In this document: positions 47,057-61,300 of the stretch, in pieces
How positions within the stretch are numbered: the first letter of the stretch is position 1
Layout of the letters: every line of letters starts with the position of its first letter
From: Apostichopus japonicus
Lineage: Eukaryota; Echinodermata; Holothuroidea; Aspidochirotida; Stichopodidae
Length of the DNA stretch: 64,000 nucleotides
NCBI RefSeq assembly: GCF_037975245.1
Contig: NC_092564.1
Span: 14,759,984 to 14,823,983, forward strand
Direction: 5' to 3'
Program-made: the position numbers and the translations under genes
Notes under the pieces: model-generated
Database searches by the model: none
What the model was told of the DNA's origin: nothing
What the model saw: only the letters and a program-made list of their open reading frames with translations

Positions 47057-48725
47057 CCGAAATATAACCAAAACCAATTTGGTTTCTACTGTATAGAAAG
47101 CAAAAACAATTTCCCTGGTCAACGAAATATGCAATCACATTTCAATCAGCATTTGAGTCAATGAACTGGACAAGAAACTTGTATTGAACCTACAAATCTG
47201 ATGTCTGATCATCATTTATTTAATTTATGCAAATTTGAAGAATAAACATGGAAAATGTTACGAAAACTGGGCATTTTTCACACAGTATAGCTCTTCAGCA
47301 CAGCAGTGGTATGACATAATATATATAGATGGAACTGCCTCCACTGTGGACTCTGATTTATACAGGCCTCTATGTATGGCACGTGATTTCAAAACTCTAT
47401 ATTTGTACAGGTTTTTTATGTCCAATCTTTACATCTAATGCATGTGTCAGATTCATCCTTCTTTTTCTCCCTGTTTTCTTCTTATTCCTCCTCCCCCCCC
47501 CTTCCATACAACAGCCTTCTGGCGACACCAAGGCAAGCTTACAGACAAGTTTCAATCCCAGATCAACAATGCACACAAGGCCACCGGCATCCCTGATTAG
47601 TTACAATGCATCTAAAACCTCCCGCGGGAGTGCCCATCTATACTTAAACATATATTACTGCTTGCAGTTCTTTAACAACTAATAAAACATATCAGCTTCC
47701 ATTAGATTGCAACTGATATTTTACTGACATCAACAACTACATTAAGAAATCATTCTCAATTGACTGAGGTCTGAGTCATGAGACCTTTTCATAAAAGCAC
47801 TGATAATTATTGCAAAGGGTTTTCCCTTGTTTTTCAACGTTTTATCTGGTACGTCAGAAACGATCAATTACATCTACTGTAGACATGACTACCCGCCGAA
47901 ACATTAATCAAAGTGCACAATTCTTTTTTTACTAGTTGGGATGTCTACAGTAGGTTATAATTACTGCCGACCTAGCTCCTCCTCCTCTCCCTCCTTCCTT
48001 CTCAGGGAATTGGAAGATGCATTAAAGGAGTGCTCACATTCCTCTCATTATGGTATATCAAAAGAATACTAACAAAATTGAAAATTCAACTCATTTGCAG
48101 CTATACTAAGCAGAGCTATACATACATTATAAGGACATTTTCGTCTTAGATGTATCATCGTGAAAACAGCTGGCAAGTTATCATGCCCTCAATCATGCTA
48201 ACCATGGGTAACCATGAGAAACCATTAGTCATAATTGAACCAGATATTTCTTAAATTGATCCACATTTTCAGCTTCATAATGTTCCATTTAGCCTTTCCG
48301 TGAATTAATTGATGTTTGAGGAAATTGATGCCGTAAATCAGAATAACGATAGGATCTCTCCTGTGGTACCATATTCGAGTGTACAATCAGTTAACTAAAT
48401 TGCTTGGCATTCCTCGTTCCATAATTTGGCCCCCTTTCTCATAGATATCTGAGAATATTTGCAATATCAATGTATATAATGAATATCAATGTGTATATAA
48501 GGAAGAAATGTAAACAATTGACCACGCGTGTGGTCTTCTTCAAACTAGTTGTATACACTACATATATATGAGCTAATGTAGAGATTTTTAACATCATCAA
48601 TGACAGCTTGTTAATTGATACGAAATATAAAAAATAATCTCACTGTCACACCTGCAGGAGTGTAAGGGATTTATTTACAGCATGATGATTAAAACATTTT
48701 TTTTAAATAAAACCATAGAACTCAC

Positions 48726-49016
48726 TCGCTATGGAAACCACTGCCTCTCTGCTGACGAGTAACAAGTTGGACGCGCGATCCTCTACTGAACAGCTATAGC
48801 TTCCAGCGATGTTATTGGAGGGTCCGACTCTCAGTGAACCATCAGAGAGTTCGGAAAAACGTACACCCGTGTTCGATATCCGAACACCGTCCTTGTACCA
48901 CTCGATCGTTGGATTGGAAGTGGATGTAACAGAACATTCTAAAGTGACGGTATCCCCACTGGCCACTACGGTATCGCTCGGTTCTCTATCAAAACTGAAA
49001 TCCAAGAAACTGGTCG
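48726..49016 (-). CDS. neo1/dcc: Exon: Ig1, complete domain
   Basis: This 291-bp exon, phase 1 to 1, has acceptor CTTCCACAG|CG and donor AGCGA|GTGAGT. It encodes TSFLDFSFDREPSDTVVASG, the B-strand Cys in DTVTLECSVTS, the Trp in PTIEWYKDGVRIS, then SELSDGSLRVGPS, the F-strand Cys in AGSYSCSVEDRAS and the G strand AVVSIA. DCC Ig1 starts LHFVSEPSDAV and has KKDG and LSNGSLLI at matching points, so this is the N-terminal Ig domain. The preceding exon should hold the signal peptide and end in phase 1. Confidence -1.
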
Positions 49017-50696
49017 CTGTGGAAGGCAGAAAATAAAAACAGAAGGTCAGGAGACATAAATAGTAAATGTTTTTATTATTATAATTTACTCACACTATCC
49101 TTGAACTCGAGATTTAATTCTACCAAAAGTTAAATACTTCAGCGGAAAAAAAAATTTGGGGTAGGGGGCGGGGGAACCGGGGGCAGGGGCATTGTCATAC
49201 CAACATTTCACACCTGATGAAAGACTTACTACATAACTTAACATTATTTTTGATACATAATAAGTGATATCATATGATGACCATCCTTCGCAACCTAATT
49301 AGATCAACATATCTTCAATGCAGTACTGTACATGTGCGAGTTCATGTTGCCATTCGTTTTTGTTCATCTTCTTTTGTTAAATATCATTTAAAAGGAACAT
49401 AAAACTGCAGTATGCTATGCGAGCTACCTTTTTCTTTGTCTTGGGCTTCACCATCATATCTTGTTGGCCATGCATCATCTTATTCTCAAGTGAATCAAAG
49501 AGTAAGACACCTCCCCCCCCCCATCCGCCCTCCTCCCTCATCTGTTGCAATAATTTTAAATGACTTTTGGGAACGCAACCCCATAGGTCTCCCTGTGTTC
49601 CATGGTTCACCCTGCTGAACACTACACCTTCCCATCAATGCACCTGCAACTTGTGTATTAACGGAGACACATATCCGACCAGCATTATTGATATACTGTT
49701 TATGATAGAGATAAACTGTCATGAACATTCCACAAACAGCTGAGAAAAGTCTTTGTTTTTCCATTTGGGAGATTTCACAGATTTTAGTTGCTTCTTTACA
49801 CACTAGGCTGAATACTTATTAAATCCAGTTTAAATATGTGACATCCCTGGAGCCACACGTGCTTCAATAAATTATCTTTATATTTGTTTATTAATATGTT
49901 TATATTCTGTAATGGAGGAAGAGTGTTGCAAATGCTGAATTTAAAATATTGAATCTCTTAAATAATGATCTATTAATGACATTGGTTTCAGGTACAACAC
50001 TGTTAAATTTCTACCTTGACAATATGAAACTAAAGACAAAGAGAAAGTGAAAAAGGTTTCAACTACTAGTGGTACTGTGACATCACAGATAAATTTGCAA
50101 AATGACAGCTTAACCAGACAGGACTCTTAAACTAGATACCTCCCAAATGTGGGGGGGGGGGGGCTGATGGGGAGAAATTCTGCTTAAGTTGTACAAACTA
50201 TGTCATGTCATATCATGGAGCTCCTTGGTAGGAAATAGCTCCATGGTCATATAAACCCAATAATGATGGTTGGGTTCGTGGGGGTTCCTCGAAACAGTGA
50301 GTACACCTACAAACGATCAGCAGCCTGCTATAATACTAATTCTATGTTACAACAGATCAGTAAACAAGGTGTCCTTGAAAGTCTATTTTAATCCCTGGTT
50401 TTCTCAGTAGTATTTTTTGTTCCATTCCATAGTTTAGGGTGAAATTACAGCAGATCTATGGAGTGTTGGAATGTGAGAGTCTCTCATCTGGAAAGAGGTG
50501 CAGCAAATGACTAGATTATATATCTGACAATAGGATGGAATGTCTATGACACACTGTTGCTCAATTAAGCCACTATAGCTGCCCACTCAAATACACATGT
50601 TTGACAACTAACAGAACCCCTATACTATAGTCAAGGCGTATATGTTAGCTTCATGTATGCTCCTTACACAAAGCAATAGAACCATTTAACATGTAT

Positions 50697-50900
50697 ACAG
50701 GGAATAATTGATCCAGTATCACATCGCAAAATGCTACTTCAAATGGGCAATTTGCTATACAGGTGTAAAGATGTATATATATAGCAGTTTTTGTACACAG
50801 GTACCACACAGCACTGTTAGGGAATGTACAGAGCCTTCAAAATGTCTATACAAAACTCACACACTAAAATCATTCCCTGTGTAATATGTATGTTACTGTC
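50697..50900. repeat. Dispersed repeat, copy 1 of 2
   Basis: It shares with 62415-62615, in the same order and strand: AAAGATGTATA, GCAGTTTT-TACACAG, GAGCCTTCAAAA, a CTAT-CAAAA segment and ACACTAAAAT-ATTCCCTGT. The copies differ by many small indels, so the family is old. Class unknown. Confidence -1.
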
Positions 50901-53900
50901 ATGACAGAACTGCATAATATAACGATGGAAATCTCATACCACAGAAGCAGCATTATAGACATAAAAGAGATATTCATGAAGAGAAAGTGGGGCTAGGGCA
51001 TGCAATACCACAAATTAACTAGAACTGCATTTTCCTGCATATACGCAGTATTGTAGTGCGCATTGAGTGCTTGAAGTAGTAGGAAGAACTTTTCGGATGT
51101 TCATGGTGTTTTTTTTTGATCGGACAACACACCAGGGAGTAAAGTCATGTAGGTACAGGTCTACTAAGTGAGGGTGCTTGTGAGCATCGTGACAGGCTGA
51201 GAATATGTTGCCTATGCAGCTAGCCTCTGACACTGCAAATGTACAGAGACTATATGAAACTTTAAGTTTCAACGTCCAGTCATGTAGCTATCGTAGGTAT
51301 CAGTAAATGCCAATATTGTAGCGAGCACACGCACTACAATAATGATGACCAATGGAAATGGCCACTCTGAGTGTCTTCAGTCCCAGGCCATAATAACATC
51401 ACCTTTATTCATTGACGGGGATTAATTTACTCTGAAACAATATAGTGTGCTGGCATATAATTGACCATCTAATTAGCTAATTAACTTTCCAATACAGAAA
51501 TTAAAATCTAAAAATTCTTGACTGTGATGTTGCTTGAAAATGATATCATATATACCACTGCGATCAGCTTACTGAAGTTTACATTTTCAAGATAAACCAT
51601 ATATTTATATTTAAAATTAATTAAGAGTACTCACTTAGATCAGTTGTCATCTAATCTTGAAATGTTCAGGTTTTGGTTAACTATATATTTATAGCATAAT
51701 ATATTAATTCATACAATACATTACAAAGATCATGATCATGCAAAGATCACACACAGTTCTAGAAGGACCCATTGCCACATAAGTATCCCTAAATATGTTC
51801 TAATTAACATAATGTAGGTCAGACTACATAATTATCACATATGAGATGTAGATTTAAGATAATTTACAAAAATAAAAGTAAAAATATGCGCAGATTAAAT
51901 TGGTCATGATTGTTTTGACTACATAACATAAGGCTTTAAAATTAGCATTCTCATCTTCCATAGCGTAATACCGCCAACTTGAATCCCCCAATTACCACTT
52001 TACTGCAGCTACAAAAACCAACATAAGCTACAAAAAACAACATAAACTTTGAAAAGCCCCCCAGAACAGGGATGCAGTCCTCATAGCAAAAGACCTGCCT
52101 GTATACTTCCCTATGGTCCATTCAATAAAATCACCCTAGATATGGCCCCTCCCCTTCCCCTGTCTCCCCCCTCCTTCCATGTAATCCTCTACTATATGTA
52201 GCATGTATTATCAAAGTATGAGGCCTTTTGGAAATAACCAACTTCAGTCGATAAATTCATACAGCCCAATTAGACTAAAGTTACAAGCTATATTTAAAAA
52301 CAGTTTGAATTTAATACCCTTTTGAACATTATAAATAATACATGTATTAAACACTCCTTTAATGGTAATGGCATATCTTGACATGTTTACTTTTCTTTGC
52401 TCTGCAAATTCTGCATAATTTTGAGAGAGTCTGCCTCTTTGATATGTGTATGCAGCAACTTTATTCATAACTCTTTAAGAAACAAAAAAAACAACACTGC
52501 CTTTGGATCTTTGACACTATATCGCATCGCTACCGAGAGAAAAGTCCCCCTAAGCCTAGTAACAAAATCTGCCTCAGAGGGCAGTTTGCACTTTGAGCTG
52601 ACTGTCCTACTTTGAAGAAACTTACAAATAAATTCAAAACAAAATATACACAAACAGAGAATTTTTTTAAATTTTTTTTAATTTTCTTTGCTTTTGCTTA
52701 AATTTGGTTTTAGTAGCATATTTTAAGCAAACCAAAAAAAAAAATAGACTGGGGTTAAAATTTGATGGTGGTATATGCATACAAAAATTCAAATTAGCTC
52801 TTTATTATTGCAAACTTATAAAGTGAGCATATAATTTAGATTAACAAATTTGTTAGATATGATCTTTAAACAACTTCAGACCATATCAACTTTTAATGGC
52901 AACACAACTTGGTGGTGCTTGAATTTTAATGATCTGAAAAGAACAAACAAATCATAAAGTCAAAACACAAATATGTATTTAAGTAGTTGTTTGCTTTTGG
53001 CACCATGAAGTTATATACATGTTACATGTAGATTTTGTTTTTTTAACATTTTAATGTATGGTAAGTTAACATAATTAAAAGAAATAAGAATTTCACATAA
53101 TAGCAGGAGAACCAAAAACAAGTGACTGGAGGAAACAAGTAGGAATCAACTAATTACTGTTAATATGAAGTTGTTATAGCTGGTTTAAACAAACAAGCCA
53201 AAGTTACATACTTTTTATAAATATATACTCAAACATCTGGTTTATATTAAAAATGAACCCCCCCCCCCTTCGGTGACTGATTAAATTTCAGAATCTTCAC
53301 GACATGGTGAGAGAGTGTGATATGCGTTTGCAGGGTTTTGGTAAATACCAATTGCCTGGTCAAAAAATTCACTCTTAGTGATTTGAAACACGTTGAGTCT
53401 ACTATACCGGGGTGACTATATCCACAGCATGATATTTAGCTAGATATAATTAGGTAAATCAATGTACTCATTAAAAAGCACTCTATGGATGTTTGACTTT
53501 CACACAAGGTCGATTGATTTGACGTCCACACTGTTTATCACGCCACTCTGTACTAAGTGTCACGCTAACGGTGCAAAGTACCACACAAAAATTGGCTGGT
53601 TAAAAAGATATGAACACAAGCTGGATTGCAGTATACAGGGATTGAACTTTTTAAGCAGTGTCCAATTGCCTTAAAGGGACTCAGTATGGTTTCCATCTGC
53701 ATAAAAATATATCCTCTGAGGTTGATTTGACCCAAGAGAAGTCAGTAAATATTTCACTGTCTAGACCAGCTTCTAAGGTGTTCTGTTGCACAGAGCCCAT
53801 TATAGCAAATTTGTAGATGGATGTTAGCTATGAAAGGAAAGGGTTTTTTTCTTTTTTTTTCTTTTTTGGAATAATAGATGTGTGATCAAAGAGTCTGCAT

Positions 53901-55304
53901 CTCACAGATTATTGTATTCATTTGTTTAGCACTTGATCATCCCAATAAATGGAATAAATTTCTCTATTTTAAAGTCTCATTGGCAAAGCAATCTTATAGA
54001 GCTGTTAAACTGTGTGTATGAGCAATGTACATCATCACAGCCTATATTGTACACTGTATTCATCGTTTTACTTTAACAAGTTGAAAAACATTCTCTATTT
54101 GATCTCCCCAATATGATGAAACACACAATATGAATGACACTGAGGAGAAGCTGAATCAATGTGTTTCATTTCTCAAACTCTGTATTACATTTTTTTCCCT
54201 AATGTTTCATAGACATTTGCACTTATCCTTAAAACAATTTTATCAATTTAAAACACGATGATTGAGTGCAAATGATTGGCTGCAATAGTTAGCTGTCTTG
54301 CATGAAAATATTAAAGGGGAGAATAGACTAATTTATATTATTTTATATGATTTTGTTATAATTTTACATTAAAAAGTAAAATTCAACCAGCAATTATTCA
54401 CTTATTTCGTTTTCTGCATTATGAAAAAGTTTATTCCAAAGTTATCCTTAACAAAACATGGCATAACTTCTCAGCAGTTTGGAATGCCAGACATTTTCAG
54501 TAATGAGTTTCTGTCTGTTCCTCTTAAAAGATCTTCAGCAGCTAAACTTATTTCATATTTCATTTCTCAAGATTTTAGCTTTTTGTTTGAAATGATTGTG
54601 ACATGACAAATTGAATTCTTTCTCCTCCTTATATTGTTTTTCCTTGTTTATGAGACTTCTTTGTTGTTGCAGAAGGTCAGTATAACCTTATTGTGTTTCT
54701 AAGGTCCACCATCTTCTATTGTCTAATTAATTTTTTATTACTTTTCATGTTTTATAAATTATGCCATATGAGATATAAATTTGAATTGAGCATTGAATTG
54801 AATTTATTCATTAGTTGAAGTCACATGGGTTTTTGGGTGGTCTACTTCACTTTCACTAAGAAAAGATATGAAGAAAAAGTCATTAATATGATTAAAATTG
54901 ATCGTTGCTATATACACCTGGGAGATATATAAAATAATCATGCTGAATTATTTTATTTGGGCCAGTGGAATGGAGATGATTGGTGAAAGCTTATCTTCGA
55001 TACCGAATCACATATTTCAAAATAGGCAAGTAGTCCATGCATCCACTAGCCTGTAAGCTGTCTTATCACTGTTGATTTGTTTGTTACTTTCCTTTAGCTT
55101 TGTTGTTGTTGTTTTTTCCCTATTAGCCAAGAAAGTCAGTTTCCTTACCCAATCTCCTAAGAAATTTGGCACATAGCAAAAAAAACAGAAGAAAAAAAGA
55201 AAGAGAAAGAGAGAGAAAAAGTAATAACGAATTCTGTTGACTTACAAGTCGTTCATATGTAAAGTCTGTGCTTGTTTGTACAATCCAAAGAATTTCCGGT
55301 TTTT

Positions 55305-55320
55305 TGTGTGTGTGTGTGTG
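55305..55320. repeat. GT microsatellite
   Basis: About eight GT units, adjacent to an A/G-rich tract (55180-55222). Confidence -1.
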
Positions 55321-58300
55321 CAACTGTAACGCAATTAGTTTAGAAACCAAAGACTAACTTGTTAATCAGCAAAGAGTTCTGGCTGACATTTTATGAGAGA
55401 GATAGTTATCAATGCCAGCAGGAGGAAGAGAAAAAAAAAGAAAGAAGATGGGGAGAGAAAAAGCCACATGTCCTTAAAATACAGGTCATTGCACCACAGG
55501 CCATTCCAAATGTCTTCAATTACATCGACACTGCTTTATTTACTGACAGTCTTGTTTGCCAGCCACTGGAGGGAAGGAGGCTTAGCAAGTTTGATATTGT
55601 ACCACTCTCTTGGGTGCCTCTTCAAGTAAAACCTGCTAGAAATGTTACTATTTATTCAAAATATAAACAGCTTAGCTGGGGCTACATGTATAACAGAAAA
55701 GAAGGAACGATATAGAGATAGCTAGAGAGAGCGAGCGAGCAGCGAAAGAGAGGGAGAGCAGCTCTGGGACAAGATCGTAACTTTACGAGACCTAGATACA
55801 TGACACAATAAAGGAGAATTTAGACTATGTTTACTGAATATATTTTAACAAATCCTTCATATAGTGTTTTGAGCCAAGGATGTTTATAAGCCAAGTTATG
55901 CCAAAGGCTAGCTAGCAGAGTAGGTGAAGGCTCCTCTTCCTATAGAGAAAGAAGTCAAGCTTAAAGGTAAAGTTGTTTATAGGCTACTCTACAAGAAAAT
56001 AAGTTTGAAGGTTATCTGCAAGGTTATGACAATTGAAGTTGGGTCTTCTGGCAGGACTGTAAATGAACAATTAGTTGTGGATGTAAAATATTTCTACACA
56101 ATAGAAACTGTTTAATTGATAGATTAAGAGCTTAAGGATGGCATTCACTTTTGAGATCCACAAATCTCTATCTTGATGCTGAGGCAATGTATTCGATAAC
56201 ACAATGTTAGGTCTCTAAGTGACAGATACAAAATGCTCTCACCAAGATACTAAGTCATAAAATGGGGATCCATATATTGATTGGAAAAAAAAAAAAATCA
56301 AAATTCAAACAAGAATAATTTGTTGTATTTAAGTTTTTGCCTTAGAGGCATGTACTGGGTAGTTAGTTATATTGCTTATTAGAAAGAAGAAGGCAGGCAG
56401 ATAATCCTGACTTGTCTAGGTGCAAAAAAATGGTAAAAAATGCAAGCAGTGATCTTGGATAAGTGTCTATTAATCCATAGCTGGTAATGCCCTTATTGAT
56501 TTGATTGTATCTATTGTTATATAGTTAATTGTGTTGTTTTTTTCGAATCTTTTCCATATTCATTGCCATTATTATCTTTATGCCCACATGAAAGAAACTT
56601 GGCATGTTCAGTGGGTGGTAAAGTCACTAGACTTTGTTAATTCTTCACAGCTACCTGAGGGATTGTCAGAGCTGATTTCAATAATACATTCCTGCATACC
56701 TAAAGGTCTGAGTCATGTGAATTAAAGGCCATTTAAATACTTTGTTATTGGTTGTTTTCAAATACAAGGTTTCCATCCAGCATTGTCCACAAATATGCGA
56801 GAAAAGTTTAACAATGCTCAACTATTTAATACTCCTTTCCTCCCACTCCCCCACCCCACCCCCAAAATAAGGGTTCTCCCTGCATCACCAATATATTAAT
56901 CATCTCATTTAACACTTCTGTTGTGTCTACTATCTAAAGAAATTATTTTGACAGTAAAAAGTCCTGGAAAAGTACTTCTGGATACTATGCATGTTAAAAA
57001 TTTTGAATAGCAATGGCAACCCACGTGTTACTTCCACAAAGTTCAAAGCATTTCTTAAACAAGTTCCCTACACCCTTGAAAGGCTGAAGTAAACAGTCAG
57101 TTTTCTTGGTCAAAGTTTAAAGACATCCTTGCTCTTTAATAGACCTAAAACGCCTCTCAATCACAACAGAGAAATGTACATGTACTTCTATAGAACAAAT
57201 TTAATAATTCACCTAATTTGCATAAATAGGAGCATTAGGTTTAAGAAGCAATATTATTCTCACTAAGTGATTTATTAAGATAATTATATATTCTTTTTCT
57301 GTAAAGATAAAGCTTTCCACCACAATTAAACCCAAGAAAAAAGATGTCAAAAAGAGTAATTGAGGGCTTATAAAGTGAATGGTTGTAAAATAATAGTGCT
57401 TTAAAGTATAGGTTACTTTAAAAGCAATGACACTAATAATGGTAAGTTGTGATGGGTATCTAACATCACTACAGCCTGATTTACTGTACAGTACTTAGTA
57501 TGTATGTCTGCTAGATCTAAATCTATGTCTTATGTCTGGCAAAGGAATCTTAAATGCAGAAATGTCTGATCAGAACGGGCATATCTGAAACCTCTAAGTA
57601 GCGTCTTCCTCGTTGCTTGATTAAACCTCTGCTACAGCTACTTGAAAAGAGTAAGGTACTTATTGCACACTGAAGGATACCTTCAACCACCTCACCGATT
57701 TGGGGGGGGGGGGTTGAATCCAATATATTACAATGAGATTACAGATGCACGGCCCCCTAAGATGCTGAGATCTGTTCAATCTATGCACAATTTTGTCCTA
57801 ATTACAGGCAAATATGGAGCAGAGTACCTATCAGAATCAATTTGTAGACCTAGTTTAAAAAGGCAAATAGCAACCAGACATGACCGCGACTACACATCTA
57901 GAGGTTTGTTCCTTGTTTCGAGAGGGATGGATACTTGAAGAGAAGGATACAGCTAGATACAGCAGCGATGAGCGGTGGTCTAATTAAAGCGACACATGTG
58001 AACCAATTTTAGAAAATAACTTTTTTCAAACCACTGGCATATTATCATTTAAGGCTGCACATGATATAATAAATTATATCAAACTGAATCAATTTCATCA
58101 TTAAAGTTTCAGTATTACAAGTGTAGCCCTTGGTTCACGAATGTCGATCTAAAAAACTTTCAGAAGTCAGTACAGCAAATTCATAAACAATAAAATCACA
58201 TCCCTCAGGCACTGGATGATCCTATTTTCTTGCTATCGACTCTGCTATCTAACATTTTCACTGGTTGATTACAAACTGTTATTATGAACTATGAATATGT

Positions 58301-61300
58301 CATTAGCACAGGGCAACCATTGTGATACTGACATATCCTTCAACAGTTCAACTTTGGTTGCTTTAAGTTTGCAATGAAGAAAAACAAAATGGGCACACTT
58401 AGCTTAAAAATAGCACCACAATTTGAACAGGGATTTCACATCTTCTGATCTGTTCCAATCACGGTCAGTTATTTATCCCATCTCTCAACCATTACTGTAA
58501 CAAGTTACTTCGGTTAAATGAACTCTTAGCTCATTTCCCTGCCCCTTCCCCTCCCCTTACCATGGCTTCTGCACTCACAGATCTCTGCAATCTTCCTCCC
58601 ACTTTTCAAGCATTCTAACCACCAACTCCATCACACCAAAACTTTCTGATTCTTCAATCATAACTTGATATAAATAACATTTTGAGAACATTGCTGTTTC
58701 AATAGAGACAACCAGAGGTTATCTTAAATACGCAACCCAAAGCAACCGTCAAATTTCTTGTAAAATTAGCATTCTTTAGAGCTTGTTTAATATTTACACT
58801 CAAAAGATAATAAATTGTAACAAAGTACTTATTAAGCATAACTATTTACTTTTCACAAAGTGCGAGCTTTCTGTGGTACTCATTACAATCTCTTCTTCTC
58901 TCATCCCCCGATTAAATATAAACGGGAATCTGACAGAGATGTCTCAAGGAAGGTTACGAGTGGAAGTTTTCTTTTTTTGCCCCATTCAAAATCCAAGTAA
59001 TGTGGAATGAAAAGTGACATATCTGGTTATCTGTTGTAATGTTTGCATCCTTCAAGGAACAAATCAAATTACGGGTGACGAAGTTTCAGAGTATCTCTGG
59101 GGGTTCACGTACGCCTTCAAAGTTGAGCCTTAAGTTGCAACATGAGATTACGAGACGCTGTAGAATGCAAGAGCACAGCGCATACTTAAGACGTCTGTGT
59201 GTATATTATTTTACTGCTCCTTGCTTTTTTTTTTGTTATCCTCCTCATTAATTTTCCTTTACTGATCTGAAAATTAAACATTCAGATGACAAATTGATGA
59301 CGCAGTAGTTCATTTAGCTTGATTATTCAATAGTTTGCATTTTCAGGCGTTGAAGAGAAGTTGTCGCTTTCTAATAATTTTTATCCATAGTTATATTTGA
59401 ATCTAACGCAAACACTTATTTTTTAATAAATTTCATTTGGTCGAACAAAACTCCAAGAGATGTTCTCAGTTTGAATCTAATAATGGAAGTGAGTTGTATT
59501 GAATTCCTATATATTCATTTTGCATAAATACAAATGCAAATGGGAACTTTAACATGGAAAGTAAGAATATTGCATAAAACAGCAAGCAAATGCCAGCCAA
59601 GCCTAAATTTGTTTACAATAGGGAAGCTACAGAGATGCTACAATCACTCCCTCCATCTCCCCTCCATCCCCTGGCATAGGCCCCCCAAACAAGGCAACAA
59701 AATAATGCTCAGACAGTTTGGTGATATTATCATTTAACAGTTACAAAACTCCTAAAGCTACTTAAAAGAGTAAAGAGGGTACGTTATATAGTTTGGCTGT
59801 GATACTGATTAATTGTTGCATTCTTTTCATCAAATATCTAAACCTGGTTGTACCTCTAGATATGGAATTTGAAGTGTGGGAAATCTGGCCTGGTGTAGAG
59901 ATATGGCAGGAACAAACAAGCAAAATGCAACAAAGAAACAAAAGCTTGAACAATCGATCCAGTGTAAAAACAAAAGCAAATTGTCTTTGAATAATTAACT
60001 TCTGTTTTATCTACATTAGCAATGATATTGCCAGCTATTTGCATCATTGACTGAAACGCATTTTTTCATTTATGTTCTATAATTCTGAAATTCATCAAAC
60101 CAAAGGGAAAGGAAATTTTTCTAATCCACCATTTTCAGTAAACAAATCACTGTCCATTAAAAATTTAGTATCTGCTCCTCCACTCTCATGCAGCCTCCCC
60201 ATCGTCCTCCTCCAATGAGTAAAAAAAAACACCTGGTGTCTGCAACTCACACTGACCTTTTTCACATCGCCAACTTTACATAATTGTCCACGTCTAAATT
60301 TTCCCTGTTTCTTTTCTGCTTCCCTTCACTTCCCTCCTTCAATTTTCTTATCTTTTCTCTCTGTTCCCCCCCCCCCCTCTTTTTTAATTTTCTAAACACT
60401 CCAGCATTCATGTATGTGACAAAAACACACACTAGAAAAAAAAAACATTCAGCCTTACATGTCTTTATAGTCTCAAGGTGAACCAAAATCCAGAACTAGA
60501 AAAAGAAATTTTTAAAACTAAAATCCTTCTTAAAATACTTTAATCCAACATCAAGATTTTACCTCCAAAAATATTTTCATGGAATCATGTGAGGATTATA
60601 CACCTCCTTGAACATTTTGATAAAGTCTTCCATTCTTAAATGCCGTGAATTTCAATGTAAACAAAGTGCGCTCTTCTTCTTCCGTACCTTTGACGGCAAA
60701 AGCCTTTTAGATTTGTTGCTTTCTTTTTCCTCTTTATTTCCCTTTGAACAATTTACTTTTCATCTAAAGCCTAAGTTGTCATGCTCAGATGGAGTACAAC
60801 ATTACTTGATCCCACTGATGTAATCTTGATTATTCTTTCCTTTTAAGTAACCACGGCAACTCACTCATTTGAGAATAAAGAGTAAAAAACTTACACCAAC
60901 AAGTCTTGTGGAAAAGGCCTCTACATACCCTCAGGCAGGGGTATACTGGCTTTATATTTATTCTGTGAATGCAGCTATGTTTAATATAGGGACACACAAT
61001 AGCACAAAATGCACTTGGAAGGACACAATAGGCTTATCAAGGATAAAGAATGATGGGGAAATTTGCTGAAAGGAGAGTGATGGGTGGAGAGAGAGAGAGT
61101 GAGAAGGGGGTGGGTGGTGGTGATGGTGGTGGGGGAGGTTGCACCATTTATGACAAATGTAATATTTTGAAACTGATTTAAAGAAATTGACTACATAACT
61201 TCTCTGGAGTGGGTGTTTGCAGAGTATATTTCAACGAACCTGTGACCACAGGGTAGGACGTTGATAACTGCCAGTAGTAACAATCATAATAATTAAACTT

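Larger units (their letters stand above)
32632..48725 (-). other. Large intron between Ig1 and Ig2 (16.1 kb)
   Basis: The intron contains a TGAT-tailed retroelement-like end (32916-33020), an orphan exon-like ORF (33315-33397), a TA-flanked inverted-repeat element (38580-38961), a coding-like first-exon ORF (42517-42684), GGAT and C-homopolymer repeats (43010-43035, 45991-46007) and a second SINE family A copy (46871-47056). Large first-domain introns are typical of DCC/neogenin genes. The intervals 33900-38500, 39000-42500 and 43100-45300 show no recognised element. Confidence -1.
609..49016 (-). other. neo1/dcc: Gene body (internal part) of a DCC/neogenin-family netrin receptor
   Basis: Sixteen minus-strand exons join in frame into 1027 codons: four Ig domains (about residues 8-95, 98-194, 200-292, 294-382), a Thr/Pro-rich linker (386-425) and six fibronectin III domains (428-523, 529-622, 627-722, 731-820, 825-925, 930-1025). 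This 4 Ig + 6 FN3 order is known for DCC, neogenin, Frazzled and UNC-40, single-pass receptors for netrins (and, for neogenin, RGM and BMP-related ligands) in axon guidance and cell adhesion. Ig4 and FN6 resemble vertebrate DCC most closely. Each FN3 has its B-strand Trp (for example WDPP, WQPP, WHPP). Most introns are phase 1. The signal-peptide exon upstream, and the transmembrane and cytoplasmic exons downstream, are not in the window. Whether to call it DCC or neogenin is a naming choice, because many invertebrates have one gene for both. Confidence -1.

Noticed and set aside
51631-51655. ATG-containing mini-exon ending in a phase 1 AAGTGAGT donor that could join Ig1
   Set aside because: It would give only MTTDL before Ig1, with no secretion signal, so it is unlikely for a receptor; short ATG-donor combinations occur by chance.
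57642-57938. 98-codon plus-strand ORF
   Set aside because: It crosses a G homopolymer, has no family features and no splice or promoter context.
59762-59953. Minus-strand frame with a signal-peptide-like start (FKLLFLCCILLVCSC), considered as the receptor's first exon
   Set aside because: It has no ATG in frame (the start is TTG, with a stop upstream) and no matching phase 1 donor after the hydrophobic part.
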